Shown here one piece after another: positions 42,077 to 51,562 of a DNA stretch of 64,000 bases. Source of the DNA: Chlorocebus sabaeus (Eukaryota > Chordata > Mammalia > Primates > Cercopithecidae). The notes under the pieces were generated by a model. The model was given only the letters and a program-made list of their open reading frames with translations. It was not told where the DNA came from and searched no databases. A program made the translations under genes and the position numbers. The DNA is taken from contig NC_132926.1 in assembly GCF_047675955.1 (NCBI RefSeq), positions 10,120,576 through 10,184,575 of the forward strand, in the 5' to 3' direction. Numbering within the stretch: the stretch's first letter is position 1; the number at the start of each line of letters is the position of its first letter.

Positions 42077-42084
42077 CCAATCAG
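42077..42084 (+). promoter_or_regulatory. CCAAT box (NF-Y type)
   Basis: CCAATCAG is embedded in CAGCCAATCAGAGCG, an NF-Y-like context, flanked by GC boxes on both sides. Together they form a typical TATA-less housekeeping promoter core. Confidence 0.75.
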
Positions 42085-42101
42085 AGCGCGGCCTCCAGTG
42101 G

Positions 42102-42109
42102 CCCCGCCC
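42102..42109 (-). promoter_or_regulatory. GC box (Sp/KLF type)
   Basis: A second CCCCGCCC lies 18 bp downstream of the CCAAT box. A GGGCGG follows at 42125-42130. Confidence 0.65.
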
Positions 42110-42172
42110 TTCCCCGGCGATTCCGGGCGGGCCGGGCCGAGCCCAGGCCGTGGGTGCGGAGGGCGGCGCCGC

Positions 42173-42182
42173 GGGGCGGGGG
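42173..42182 (+). promoter_or_regulatory. GC box (Sp/KLF type)
   Basis: GGGGCGGGGG lies in the densest part of the CpG island, just before the ATG at 42186 that opens a short uORF. Confidence 0.65.
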
Positions 42183-42185
42183 CCG

Positions 42186-42251
42186 ATGGGTCCTGGCGGA
42201 CAGGAGGCGCCGGCGCGGGGCTCGCCTGGACGCGGGTGTGCGGGGCTGTGA
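42186..42251 (+). other. Possible uORF 1 (21 codons)
   Basis: ATG at 42186 opens a 21-codon frame ending in TGA at 42249-42251. It is in the same frame as the UBTD2 start but is terminated upstream of it. It matters only if transcription starts before 42186. Confidence 0.35.
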
Positions 42252-42283
42252 GGGGGCGAGGCGGGCGCTGCGGCCCGCCCGGG

Positions 42284-42370
42284 ATGGGCCAGCCCTGGCC
42301 TGGCGGGGCTGAGCCGAAGGCGAGGGCGGCGCGCGGGCCAGGCCTGCCGAGCGGGCGGCCCGGGGGCTGA
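42284..42370 (+). other. Possible uORF 2 (28 codons)
   Basis: ATG at 42284 in context GGGATGG opens a 28-codon frame ending in TGA at 42368-42370, 193 bp before the UBTD2 ATG and in another frame. If it lies in the leader it could damp translation. Confidence 0.4.
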
Positions 42371-42501
42371 GGTAGAAGTGGGCGCGGAGGAAGGGGCCGA
42401 GCCAAGGCGGTGGGTGGAGCGGCGAGGGGGGCGGAGGCTGGGCCGCGGCGGGCGAGCGGAGCGGCGCGCTTGTCCGGAGCTCGGCGGTGGTGCCGGAGGA
42501 G

Positions 42502-42520
42502 GCTGCGGCGGCGGCGGCCC
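42502..42520 (+). repeat. Short CGG/GCG triplet run in the 5' leader
   Basis: About four to five CGG units lie 45-60 bp upstream of the UBTD2 ATG. The run is short and likely to be in the 5'UTR. Confidence 0.6.
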
Positions 42521-42563
42521 GGACGAGCGTCCGGAGGTGGCGGACGAGGCGCCGGGGGCCCCC

Positions 42564-42633
42564 ATGGGCGGGTGTGTGGGCGCCCAGCACGACTCCTCGG
42601 GCAGCCTCAACGAGAACTCGGAGGGCACCGGAG
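42564..42633 (+). CDS. UBTD2: UBTD2 first coding exon (partial CDS, 23 codons plus first base of codon 24)
   Basis: The exon encodes [20 protein letters not shown] followed by GTG. I recognise this as the N-terminus of ubiquitin domain-containing protein 2 (DC-UbP), a protein of about 234 residues with a UBTD-type N-terminal domain and a C-terminal ubiquitin-like domain. It is a cytoplasmic protein thought to link ubiquitination and deubiquitination enzymes. Neither domain is in this window. The exon ends in GAG|GTAGGT, a strong donor. The last base is the G of a split codon, which fits the valine expected next in the human protein (from memory). The ATG has G at +4 but C at -3, so its Kozak context is moderate. 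Residues 2-4 are Gly-Gly-Cys, which suggests N-myristoylation plus palmitoylation (inference). The reading frame is open upstream to a stop at 42249-42251, but no ATG lies in it. Recognition is strong because the match is exact and the exon sits in a CpG island. Confidence 0.95.
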
Positions 42634-42639
42634 GTAGGT
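42634..42639 (+). other. UBTD2: UBTD2 exon 1 splice donor
   Basis: The junction reads GAG|GTAGGT, close to the MAG|GTRAGT consensus. It leaves the codon split after base 1. The same reading frame would stop at 42639-42641 if read through, so splicing here is needed for a full protein. Confidence 0.93.
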
Positions 42640-42964
42640 GAGCGCCAGGGGGCAGCCTCGGCCCCCCATTGTTCCCGGCCAGGCCCGGCCACCTGTCCCG
42701 ACCCCCGCGGGCCCCGCCGGGCCCCCGCGCCCCTTTGTCATCCCCTCTTCCACGTCATTCCCCGCGCTCCGCTTCCGGCTGCCCTGCCGGCCGCGGGGAT
42801 CGCCCCTTCCCGCCCCAGCTGCGAAGAAAAGTCCTCTGAGCGCCGGGGACGTAGCCCTCGGCCTCGCCGATCGCTCCGCTCCGCTCGGCTCGGGGAAGTC
42901 GGACCCGAAGCTGCCCTTCTGACCACCTCACTCCCTCTCCAGCCCGTTTAATTATTGAGGAACA

Positions 42965-42975
42965 GGATGGCGGCG
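42965..42975 (+). promoter_or_regulatory. YY1-like motif
   Basis: GGATGGCGGCG matches the AAGATGGCGGC-type YY1 core. It lies about 330 bp into intron 1 at the trailing edge of the CpG island. Confidence 0.45.
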
Positions 42976-43070
42976 CCGGGGTTGCGGAAAAGCAAATTGA
43001 TGGCGGGGGGAGGGAGCTTGATGCGTTCCCTCCGACGGGCCCCGCCACATCTTTCCGCACCCTTCCTTGT

Positions 43071-44711
43071 TCAGTGGAGTTGGCTGGTCTCAGCTTTCCT
43101 GAGTTTCAGATGACAGCTGCCCCGGTTGGTTCCAAATTGGCCATTTAAACCCGCGAGTTTCTGGAGCTCGGCTGGGGGAGACTCCAGTGGCCGCAGGCAT
43201 TGTATTAAGGAGGGGAGGGGAAACGGTCTTCCCGGGTAAAACGTGGCTTCTTGCTAGAGCTTGGGGGTGTTAGGCCGGTGTGCTGTCGGGGTGGGCTCAT
43301 CAAATTCCTATCTGGCTTACGTAGAAGGAAAATTATGCAGGATAAAAGTACAAATGCAGTTGGACTCTGACTTACCCCAGTAAGATCAGTACTTTAAAAG
43401 TTTTCTAACACGGGAACGCACATCTACTTTATAGTAAAGGCTTGCTGAAGATAGGTATTTTAATTCAATCAGTAGTAGTTGTAGTATGGCAGTATAATAG
43501 TAAAATTAGTTCTACCTTTATTTGACCTTTGGTTACGTCCATTCTGTAAAATATTTTAGTTATAAACAGCCTTTAGGCAAAGATGATAGCGTTGGTTTGA
43601 TTTTTGACCTAATGTTAGCCGCCTTAAAATGTGCATGTTTGTACATTTTTAAATTGTTTGGGTATGGGAGGGTTTACAACTGTTTCTTAGCATACTGACA
43701 TTTAGACCAGTTGCTTGCCATGTCACTTAAGCTCTCTTCACAAAGCATGTACACCTAAGTTTTTTGACCGATGGATTTCCTGGCTTCCATGATGGTTAGC
43801 CATGCCACTTTATTAAAATCTGTGGGTATCCTGTATGGCCAAATCCTGGGTAAATAACTTGAGAACTCAGTGAAAGTTGTCTTGAAAAAGTCCATGAAAA
43901 TGCTACTTTATAGTGTATTTTATGTCGTAGCATTATTACTGGCACATTGAGACCCTCAGTGACAACAAAGCAGGAAGATAAAAAGGGCATGATTTAAAAC
44001 AGCCTTGGGTTAAGGTCAAATTGGGGGTCAAAATGAATCTTCCTCTAATTGTGGTGATCATTAATGGTTCTGAAATATATTAGTATTTGTTATAGCTAGT
44101 GTTTGGTTTTAATTAAATTTTTTCACACTCATTTTAATATTGTCGTAAGCATTTTGTTCTTCTCGGTAATGCATGTGGATTAATTTATTTAAGCCTTTTG
44201 GTAGTGTGATTTATGACCAGACAGGTATTATTAATATGGACTTTAAAAAGCGTGAAATCTTAGCTTTGGGTAATTTATTACCAGTGGTATCCAGTTAGAT
44301 AGCTATAGTATCAGTTTCTTTGAGGACCGAGTTCTCTGGACCATAAGCTGTGCTATACATAAAGTTTAGAAAAAGGAACATCAGCCACCAAACGTCTTTA
44401 TATTCTTTTGGAGAGAGGGCATGGGCCCTGATGTAACTGGGGTTGGGGAAGAGGCACTTGGGCTAAAGGATTATTTCTGGAATTTGATTATGGACACTTT
44501 TATTCTCCATTATCATCGTGATAATTAAGAGTTAATTGTGGTTTAATGAAATTAACTCAGGTGTGTTGCAGGTTAACATATAAAAAAAATTATTGCTTAT
44601 TAAGTAGATCTTTGGGAAGGGAAAGACTTTTTCCTGAGGGTGTTGGCACAGATCCCTAGCTTTTCAAACATACTGTGGTAGTGAGTTAGGTTTGGGGGTG
44701 TTGTGGGGAGC
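43071..44711. other. Repeat-free part of UBTD2 intron 1
   Basis: About 1.6 kb without Alu or L1, rare for this window; position next to the promoter makes it a candidate for regulatory elements, but no specific site is claimed. Confidence 0.5.
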
Positions 44712-44920
44712 TTGGTTTGGTTTCTCCAGACAGGTTCTTGCTTTGTCGCCCAAGCTGGAGTGCAGTGGCACAATCACAGCTCACTGCAGCCTTGACCTCC
44801 CTGGTACAAGTGATACTTGTACCTCAGCCCCCCGAGTAACTAGGACCATGAGGTGCATTCCACCACACCTGGCTTATTTTCTTAAAATTTTTAGTAGAGG
44901 CGGGTTTTGCCATGTTTTTA
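44712..44920 (-). repeat. Alu J-like, partial
   Basis: 'GACAGGTTCTTGCTTTGTCG' to GGTTTTGCCATGTTTTT; the 5' quarter of the element is missing. Confidence 0.85.
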
Positions 44921-45026
44921 ATCTGAATGTATTTGGTTATGAAAATTGTTGTATCAACATGGAGTCTTCACATGCTTCTTATAACGGGTTTAAACTTTTC
45001 ATGACAGATTTAATTACATTCACCAA

Positions 45027-45155
45027 CCAGGCGGGGTGGCTCAGGCCTGTAATCCCAGCACTTTGGGATGCTGAGGCGGGAGGATTGCTTGAGCCCAGGA
45101 GTTGGAGACCAGCCCAGGCAACATAGTGAGACTCTGTCTTTAAAAAAATAAACAA
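45027..45155 (+). repeat. Alu left-monomer (FLAM-like)
   Basis: One arm with A tail and a TSD AATTACATTCAC, so it inserted as a monomer. Confidence 0.9.
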
Positions 45156-45552
45156 AATAATTACATTCACAGGGTTTTGCAAACATCACCATTTTGGAAT
45201 AGCTTGACCCTTTCTAAATATCAGCCAGCCTTAGTAAGAAAAAGATTTTTTAAAAAGTCTTTTGACCATTTGAAACACTATACTTTCCTTTTTTCCTCTG
45301 AATCCATCTCTTATGTATGCAAGTAATTATGTATATATCAGTAAAAGCTTCCTCACTAGGTGTATTACTTCTTTGAAGGAGTTTGGGAGATTTTTATAAG
45401 AGACTGTAGAATGTGGAAGTGGCTTAATTCACATTCTAGGCTTTGCATTATCTGTTGTTTTGGAATTAATTGTTGTATTTTCCTCTGGCGTATACCTTGC
45501 CTAAAATTTAGTTTTTGAGCTCTAGCTACTTAGGCTTTTTTTAAATAAAAAA
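45156..45552. other. Intron 1, unassigned
   Basis: No repeat or exon-like segment recognised. Confidence 0.45.
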
Positions 45553-45703
45553 AAAACTTTTATTTTTATATTTTGTTATTGAGATAGGGTCTTGCTCTGT
45601 CACCCAGGTTAAAATGCTGTGGCATGATTATAGTTTACTGCAGCCTTGAACTCTTGGGCACAGGCAGTCCTCTGGTCTCAGCCACTTGAGTAGTTAGGCT
45701 GCT
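45553..45703 (-). repeat. Alu J-like fragment
   Basis: One arm; cut by the Alu that follows. Confidence 0.83.
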
Positions 45704-46008
45704 TTTTTTTTTTTTTTTTTTTTTTGAGATGCACTCTTGCTGTGTTGCCCAGGCTGGAGTGCAGTGGCACGGTCTCCGCTCACTGCAGCCTCTGCCTCCC
45801 AGGTTCAAGAGATTCTCCTACCTCAGCCTCAGGAGCAGCTGGGATTACAGGTGCCCACCACCACGTCCAGCTACTTTTTTTGCATTTTTAGTAGAGACGG
45901 GGTTTTACCATGTTGGCCTGGCTGGTCTTGAACTCCTGACCTTTAAGTAATCTGCCTGCATATGCTTTCCAAAGTGTTGGGATTACAGGTGTAAGCCCCT
46001 GTGCCCAG
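45704..46008 (-). repeat. Alu, full length
   Basis: TTAGGCTGC / CAGCCTGC edge; T head of 22. Confidence 0.92.
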
Positions 46009-46127
46009 CCTGCTTTTTTTTTTTTTTAAATGCCTACTTTTAATCAAGGCAGGTATGTCATAGAAGTTATGTAAGATTATTTAACACTTCTAAGCTTCCA
46101 TGCTCCTAGAATTTCCCATTGGTTTGC

Positions 46128-46418
46128 CTTTTTTTTTTTGAGACGTAGTTTCGCTCTTGTTGCCCAGGCCGGAGTGCAGTGGCGTGATCTCGGCTCACTG
46201 CAACCTCCACCTCCCTGCTTCAAGCAGTTCTGCCTCAGCCTCCCAAGTAGCTGGCATTACAGGCGTGCACCACCATGCCTGGCTAGTTTCATATTTTTAG
46301 TGGAGACGGGGTTTCACCTTGTTGGTCAGGCTGGTCTTGAACTCCTGACCTCAAGTGATCCATCCTCCTCGGCCTCCCAAAGTGCTGGGATCACAGGCGT
46401 GAGCCACCTTGCCCAGCC
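46128..46418 (-). repeat. Alu, full length
   Basis: S-like; ends CCTTGCCCAGCC. Confidence 0.92.
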
Positions 46419-46889
46419 TGTTTTGACATTTTTAGACATTCTGTTTGGTTCTCCATCCTATTATAATGACATTGTGATGCTGGAGTCGGCACTTAGGACC
46501 TCTAGACAAACCTTTAGCCATGGCATTTGCTAAGGAATTAAATCCTTTATGGTTTTTAAAAATAAATATGTGGGCAGAAAATCCAATAAAATTGTATTAA
46601 TTGAAGACAGCCAACAAGCTTTTCTTTTTTTCACCTCTTAAATGAAAGTATAGTGATGTACAAAGTAACTTCTCACCTTCTGAGTGTGTCATTTATTTTG
46701 TACATTCAGTGCTGTCCTAAGAGAACTGACGGTGGTGGTCACAAGTTTTCAGGTTTATGGAGAATAACTGAATGCTGGACATTCATTCCTTTAGTAGTCT
46801 CTATTCCAGAATGTCTTGAGAACATCACGGAGTTCTTTCAGATACCTTATAGCAACCTTACAGACACCTACTCAATGAGTAACAATGGT
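46419..46889. other. Intron 1, unassigned
   Basis: No exon signal; one 80-codon open stretch (46653-46892) has no recognisable domain. Confidence 0.45.
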
Positions 46890-47150
46890 TTTTGAATAGC
46901 ATCTACCATTTATCCAGTATTTATTATATAACAGGTCCTAACAGCCCTATGAGGTGAATAGTATCTCTGTTTCACAGATGAAGATTGAAGCCTAGAGCTA
47001 TTATTCGGTTAGAGCAAAAATAATTTTGTTCCCTGCCATTACTTTTAATGGCAAAAACCGCAATTACTTTTGCGCCAACCTTTAATAACTTGCTCATCAT
47101 CACATAGCTTATAACTGGCAGTCAGAGCTTAAACCCAGAGCTGCTATAAA
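46890..47150 (+). repeat. MIR, split by MADE1
   Basis: 'CCCTATGAGGTGAATAGTAT', 'TCACAGATGAAGATTGAAGC' before, and 'AATAACTTGCTCATCATCAC' after, the MADE1. Confidence 0.82.
47005..47083 (+). mobile_element. MADE1 (mariner-derived MITE, miR-548 precursor type)
   Basis: The 3' arm reads CAAAAACCGCAATTACTTTT then GCGCCAACC, near the MADE1 consensus. The 5' arm (GGTTAGAGCAAAAATAATTT) carries several substitutions. The loop side holds CCATTACTTTTAATGG, itself a perfect 16-bp palindrome. About 79 bp, as for an intact MADE1. It is in sense orientation with respect to UBTD2 intron 1. MADE1 copies are the known source of the primate miR-548 family; whether this one is processed is not shown. Confidence 0.9.
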
Positions 47151-47186
47151 GAATGCTAGTTTTCTGTTTTTCTCTAGTTTACTTTT

Positions 47187-47205
47187 TTAAAATTGTGGCA
47201 AAATT
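47187..47205 (-). repeat. L1M 3'UTR, edge piece
   Basis: AAAATTGTGGCAAAA, target of the Alu; continues at 47505. Confidence 0.6.
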
Positions 47206-47504
47206 GGCCAGGCCCAGTAGCTCACGCCTGTAATCCCACCACATTGGGAAGCCAATGCAGGCAGATCACTTAAGGTCAGGAGTTCAAGACCAGCCTGGCC
47301 AACATGGAGAAACCCCATCTCTACTGAAAATACAGAAATTAGCTGGAAATGGTGGCAAGTGCCTGTAATCCCAGCTACTCAGGAGGCTAAGGCAGGAGAA
47401 TTGCTTGAACGTGGGAGGCAGAGGTTGCAGTGAGCCAGGATCACGCCATTGCACTCCAGCCTGGGTGACAGAGCGAGACTCCATCTCAAAATAAATAAAA
47501 ATAA
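47206..47504 (+). repeat. Alu, full length
   Basis: TSD AAAATTGTGGCAAAA exact on both sides. Confidence 0.94.
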
Positions 47505-47718
47505 AATTGTGGCAAAACATATAACAGAATTACCATCTCAACCATTTTTAAATGTATAATTCAGTGATATTGATTATATTCACAAAGTTATATGGTGTAG
47601 AATCATGTAATATTTGCTTTTGTTTGTGGTTTAATAACCATAATGTCTCCTGCGTTCATCCTGTGGTAGCATCTATCCTTTTTATGGCTAAATAATATTC
47701 CATTGTGTGTATATACCG
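47505..47718 (-). repeat. L1M 3'UTR
   Basis: 'AATTACCATCTCAACCATTT' and 'GGCTAAATAATATTCCATTG' are antisense L1M. Confidence 0.85.
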
Positions 47719-47996
47719 CTTTTTTTTTTTTTTTTTCCTCCATAAGGCGGAGGCCCGCTCTATCGCCCAGGCTGGAATGCAATGGTGCCATTCCATTGCA
47801 GCTCACTGCAACCTCCACCTCCCAGGTTCAAGCGATTCTCCTGTCTCAGCCTTCCGAGTAGCTGGGATTACAGGCACGTAATGTAATCCTTCCGAGTAGC
47901 TGGGATTACCACCACACCTGGCTAATTGTTTTTTTTTTGTGTTTTTAGTAGAGATGGGGTTTCACCATGTTGGCCAGGCTGGTCTTGAACTCCTGC
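47719..47996 (-). repeat. Alu, 5'-truncated and rearranged
   Basis: Lacks the element's first ~40 bp (ends at CTTGAACTCCTG) but keeps a TSD (GTATATACCRC). CCTTCCGAGTAGCTGGGATT is duplicated at 47850 and 47888, and an inverted CCATTCCATTGCA patch lies near 47790. Confidence 0.88.
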
Positions 47997-48584
47997 CCAT
48001 GTATATACCACTTTTTTTTTTTTATCCATTCATCTGTTGATGGACATTTGGGCTGCTTCCACATTTTGGTGTGAATGATGCCGCTCTGAACTTTGGTGTA
48101 CAAGTATCTGTTTTCAGTCTCTGTTTCCGGTTCTTTCAGCTGTATAGGAGTGGAATTGATAGATCATATGGTAATTCTGTGTTTACCTTTTTGAGAAATT
48201 ACCAGATTATTTTCTACCACTTATTCTTACCAGCAATGTATGATGGTTCCAGTTTCTCTATATTTTCACCATCACTTCGTATATTCCATTTTTTTAAATT
48301 ACAGCAATTCTGAAGTAGTATCTTGTAGTTTGATTTGCATTTTCCTGATGAGTAGTGGTGTTGAGCACCTCTTTTCATGTCCATTTATACATCTTCCCTG
48401 GAAAAATATTTATTTATGCTCTTTGCTCATTTTTTGAGTTGTTTCGCTTTTTTTTTTTGAGTTGTAAGAGTTTTATGTATCTTGGATATTGAACCTTTAT
48501 CAAATATATGATTTGCAGATATTTTCCCCCATTCTGTGAGTTGTCTTTTCATTCTCTTGATGGTGTCTTTTCATGTACAAAGGT
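47997..48584 (-). repeat. L1M 3'UTR / ORF2 end
   Basis: 'GTTGATGGACATTTGGGCTG', 'GTTTGATTTGCATTTTCCTG' and 'TTGGATATTGAACCTTTATC' are antisense L1. Confidence 0.88.
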
Positions 48585-48877
48585 TTGTTGTTGTTGTTTT
48601 TTAATAGACTCTTGCTCTATTACCCATGGTGGAGTGCAGTGGTGTAATCATGGCCTACTGCAGCCTCAACCTCCTGGGCTTAGCCAATCTTCCTGGTTCA
48701 GCCTCCTGAGTAACTGGGACCACAGGTGTGCACTACCACAGCCAGCTAATTTTTAAATTTTGTGTAGAGACAGGGTCTTCCTGTGTTGTTGAGGCTGGTC
48801 TCAAACTCCCGGGCTTAAGTGATCCTCCCTCCTTGACCTCCCAAAATGCTGGGATTACAGGCGTGAGCCACCGTGCA
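48585..48877 (-). repeat. Alu J-like, full length
   Basis: (GTT)n head; ends GAGCCACCGTGC. AAAGTTTG / AAAGGTTTG flank it. Confidence 0.9.
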
Positions 48878-48980
48878 TAAAGTTTGTAATTTTAATGATG
48901 TCCGATTTATCTATTTTTTCTTCTGTTGCTTGTGCTTTTAGTTTCAGTTTTAAATATAAAGTAACCTTTCACTGATGTAT
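48878..48980 (-). repeat. L1M, continued
   Basis: 'AATGATGTCCGATTTATCTA' completes the L1 segment. Confidence 0.8.
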
Positions 48981-49204
48981 ATAGAATAGAGCTATAGCCA
49001 ATTAATTGGCAAATCTCACAGCTAACATTTGCTTTCTCAACAAGAAGTAGAAAACTTTTATTTCCTCTGATCTGATGGATCTGATGAAAGGTTATTAGCA
49101 GTGAAATGGTTCATAAAAGTCGACAGTTCAGTTAACAGGGTAGCTAAAAAAGAAAAAAAGTTGACAAAAGTAATTCATGAATGTACTTCGTCTTTTTGTT
49201 CCCA

Positions 49205-49507
49205 TTTTTTGTTTTGTTTTGTTTTTTTGAGACAGAATCTGTTCTGTCACCCAGGCTGGAGTACAGTGGCATGATCTTGGCTCACTGCAGTCTCTGCCTC
49301 CCAGGTTGAAGCGATTCTTCTGCCTCAGCCTCCCAAATAGCTGGGATTACAAGTGCGCACCACCACGCCTGGCTAATTTTTGTATGTTTAGTAGAGACGG
49401 GGTTTCACTATGTTGGCTAGACTGATCTCGAACTCCTGACCTCAAGTGATCCCCCACCTCAGCCTCTGAAAGTGCTGGAATTACAGGTGTGAGCCACTGT
49501 GTCCGGC
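49205..49507 (-). repeat. Alu, full length
   Basis: (TTTTG)n head; ends GTGTCCGGCC. Confidence 0.92.
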
Positions 49508-49509
49508 CA

Positions 49510-49600
49510 TTTGTTTCCTTTTTTTGTCTTCTCCCTTCCCTCCCTTCTCTCCCCCTTTCTCTTTCTTCCCTCTTTCCCTCCCTCCCTTTCTTTGTCTCTG
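49510..49600. repeat. Polypyrimidine tract (CCCT/CTTT)
   Basis: About 85 bp almost free of purines on the plus strand; lies at the 5' edge of the Alu, not its tail. Confidence 0.85.
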
Positions 49601-50039
49601 CACCCCAATAATGAACCTTAAAAATGAAAGCATCTGTCCTAAGAGAACATAATGCAACTGGCCCATGTGTACGGGGTCAGAAGGCTTGGGGGACTGATCT
49701 TCGTCCCAGTTGATTATCTAGCTCAGTTTGTAAACTGATAGTACATGAATCACATCCAGTCAACAAACATGCTTTATTTGGCCTGTATAATGTTTTTAAA
49801 AACGTACCAGATAGAAGAATGATTATGAAGTAAAGCTTGGAAGTGGTTGTAAATAATACATGCATGGGGTAATGGTTGATAAAGTGGCTGCTTTGGCTTG
49901 AGCAGTGCGTGTGAGAGAAAATGATAGAGAAACTGGACAGGTATTGAGTAGGATGTTACTGTGGACTCTTGAAGAGCTTATCATCTGATGAAAAGAGTGT
50001 ACTGACTGCTAAATATCATTCACTAAATATTAGTTGAAC
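49601..50039. other. Intron 1, unassigned
   Basis: No repeat or exon recognised. Confidence 0.45.
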
Positions 50040-50112
50040 CACTGTTATGTACTAGTTACTGGGATTACAACAGAGGGAAAAAATCTCTGCCCTCAAAGGA
50101 ATTTACAGTCTA
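50040..50112 (+). repeat. L2 fragment (tentative)
   Basis: 'GTACTAGTTACTGGGATTAC' and 'TCTGCCCTCAAAGGAATTTA' plus ACAGTCTAGT resemble L2. Confidence 0.55.
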
Positions 50113-50279
50113 GTACTTTGCTGCTCAAAGTTTTGTCTCTGGATCAGCGATATTGGCATCACCTTGGCAGCATGTTAGAAGTTTAGAGCCTCAAACCCCA
50201 CCTTAGACCTACAGAATCTGCATTTTCACAAGATTCTCAAGTGATTTCCTATGTACATTAATGTTTGAGAAGCACTGGT
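50113..50279 (-). mobile_element. MER5-type hAT-Charlie MITE
   Basis: 'CTGCTCAAAGTTTTGTCTC', 'CAGAATCTGCATTTTCACAA' and the terminal TTTGAGAAGCACTGG fit MER5A, with CAGTGGTTCTCAAA-type inverted ends. Confidence 0.75.
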
Positions 50280-50915
50280 ATAGGATTGCCTAAAGTGGGA
50301 AGAGACTAGGGCGAGGAACCCATCAGGGAAAAAAATAACATGAGTTGGTGATTTATTGGTTGTAGGGATACAGAAGAGAAAAAGAGAAGTAAAATAATAC
50401 AATGTTTATGAACCTGAGTGACCAGGAATATTGAGGTAGCTTGGCAGGTTTTGGGGAATAAGAAAGATATCTGGGAGAAGCCCTGGTTTAGCATTCAGTA
50501 TATGTTAAGGTATAGGTGACAGAAGAATGTTTAAGTGGAGTAACCATTTAGTGTGGCATGGAAATTTAGATAGGGAACGCCTAGATGCTTAGGGCTATGA
50601 TTGTGGATTTTGGGATCAGCTGGGGTGAGTTGACTGAAGGTGTAAAAGTGAATGACTGCCAATAAGTAAGTGAAAGAGGAGACGAATACTAAGAATTGAG
50701 TCATGAGAGTTTCATAAAGGGTGAAGCAATAAGAAAATCACCTCTAATCAGGCCTGACACATAGTAAGTAGGTACTTAGTATACTGAATTTTGTTGAATT
50801 GGGAAATAGGGAAGCAGGTTTCTGCTTGTAAAACTAATCTGGTTGCATTTAGAACAGATCATTCTTGTAATTTCAGAAAATAATTTGGTTCAGTAACTTG
50901 GTTCTAGCTATGGTG
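50280..50915. other. Intron 1, mostly unassigned; small L2-like 3' end
   Basis: 'GACACATAGTAAGTAGGTAC' near 50756 resembles an L2/MIR 3' end; nothing else recognised. Confidence 0.45.
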
Positions 50916-51283
50916 TGATATAGTTTGACTGTGTTCCCACCCAAAACTCATCCTGAATTGTAGTTTTCATAATCTCCACGTGTCATAGGAGAGACCCGGT
51001 GGGAGGTAATTGAATCATGGGGGTGGTTACCTCCATGCTGTTCTTGTGATAGTGATGAGTTCTCACAAGATCTGGTTTTATAAGGGACTTTTCCCCATTT
51101 CGCTTGGCACTTCTTCCTCCTGCCATGTGAACAAGGACGTGTTTGCTGCCCCTTCTACCGTGATTGTAAGTTTCCTGAGGCCTCCCCAGCCCTACGGAAC
51201 TGTGAGTCAATTAAACCTCTTTCCTTTATAAATTACCCAGTCTCAGGCAGTTCTTTATAGTAGCATGAGAACGGACTAATACA
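50916..51283 (+). repeat. THE1 solo LTR
   Basis: Complete 368-bp LTR: starts TGATATAGTTTGACTGTG, contains 'GGTGGGAGGTAATTGAATCA', ends GAACGGACTAATACA. Flanked by TGGTG and TGATG, a 5-bp TSD with one change. It is in sense orientation to UBTD2. THE1 LTRs can act as alternative promoters. Confidence 0.93.
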
Positions 51284-51562
51284 TGATGTTTGCAAAAATT
51301 CTAGCTGTAGTTTGTTACTCATATCCTACAACAAGGTAGATTTCTTGGGTATGCAATTCCAGAATATACCAGTAGCCCTTTTGAGGTTGGTGTGGTTCAG
51401 GACAAACACATTCTCTATAAGACTTTCTTCACCAAGAATGTCGTGTGTACTTCTTTCTTATGTATTTTCAGTGTCCATTATATTCTACACATCATCCAAC
51501 TGGTTTATTGAATTTTCTTACGCTTCTGTTCTTTGGGTTGTGCCAATAGTAAAGAGTAAAAC

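Larger units (their letters stand above)
41590..43070. promoter_or_regulatory. UBTD2: CpG island / UBTD2 promoter
   Basis: GC content and CpG density rise sharply from about 41.6 kb, peak at 42.1-42.6 kb and fall after about 43.05 kb. No TATA box is visible. A CCAAT box, several GC boxes and GGGCGG motifs lie 390-500 bp upstream of the UBTD2 ATG. No Alu interrupts the island, in contrast to both flanks. The transcription start cannot be fixed from sequence alone; it probably lies between 42.1 and 42.5 kb. Confidence 0.9.

Noticed and set aside
41587..42370. Plus-strand frames of 241 and 245 codons across the CpG island
   Set aside because: They begin in low-complexity promoter sequence and consist of Pro/Ser/Arg runs typical of GC-rich DNA; no domain; they overlap each other.
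42378..42563. N-terminally extended UBTD2 start at 42378
   Set aside because: The codon there is GTG, not ATG, and no ATG lies in frame before 42564. Kept only as a low-interest note.
46653..46892. 80-codon open frame in intron 1
   Set aside because: No homology recognised, no splice context, AT-rich intronic sequence.
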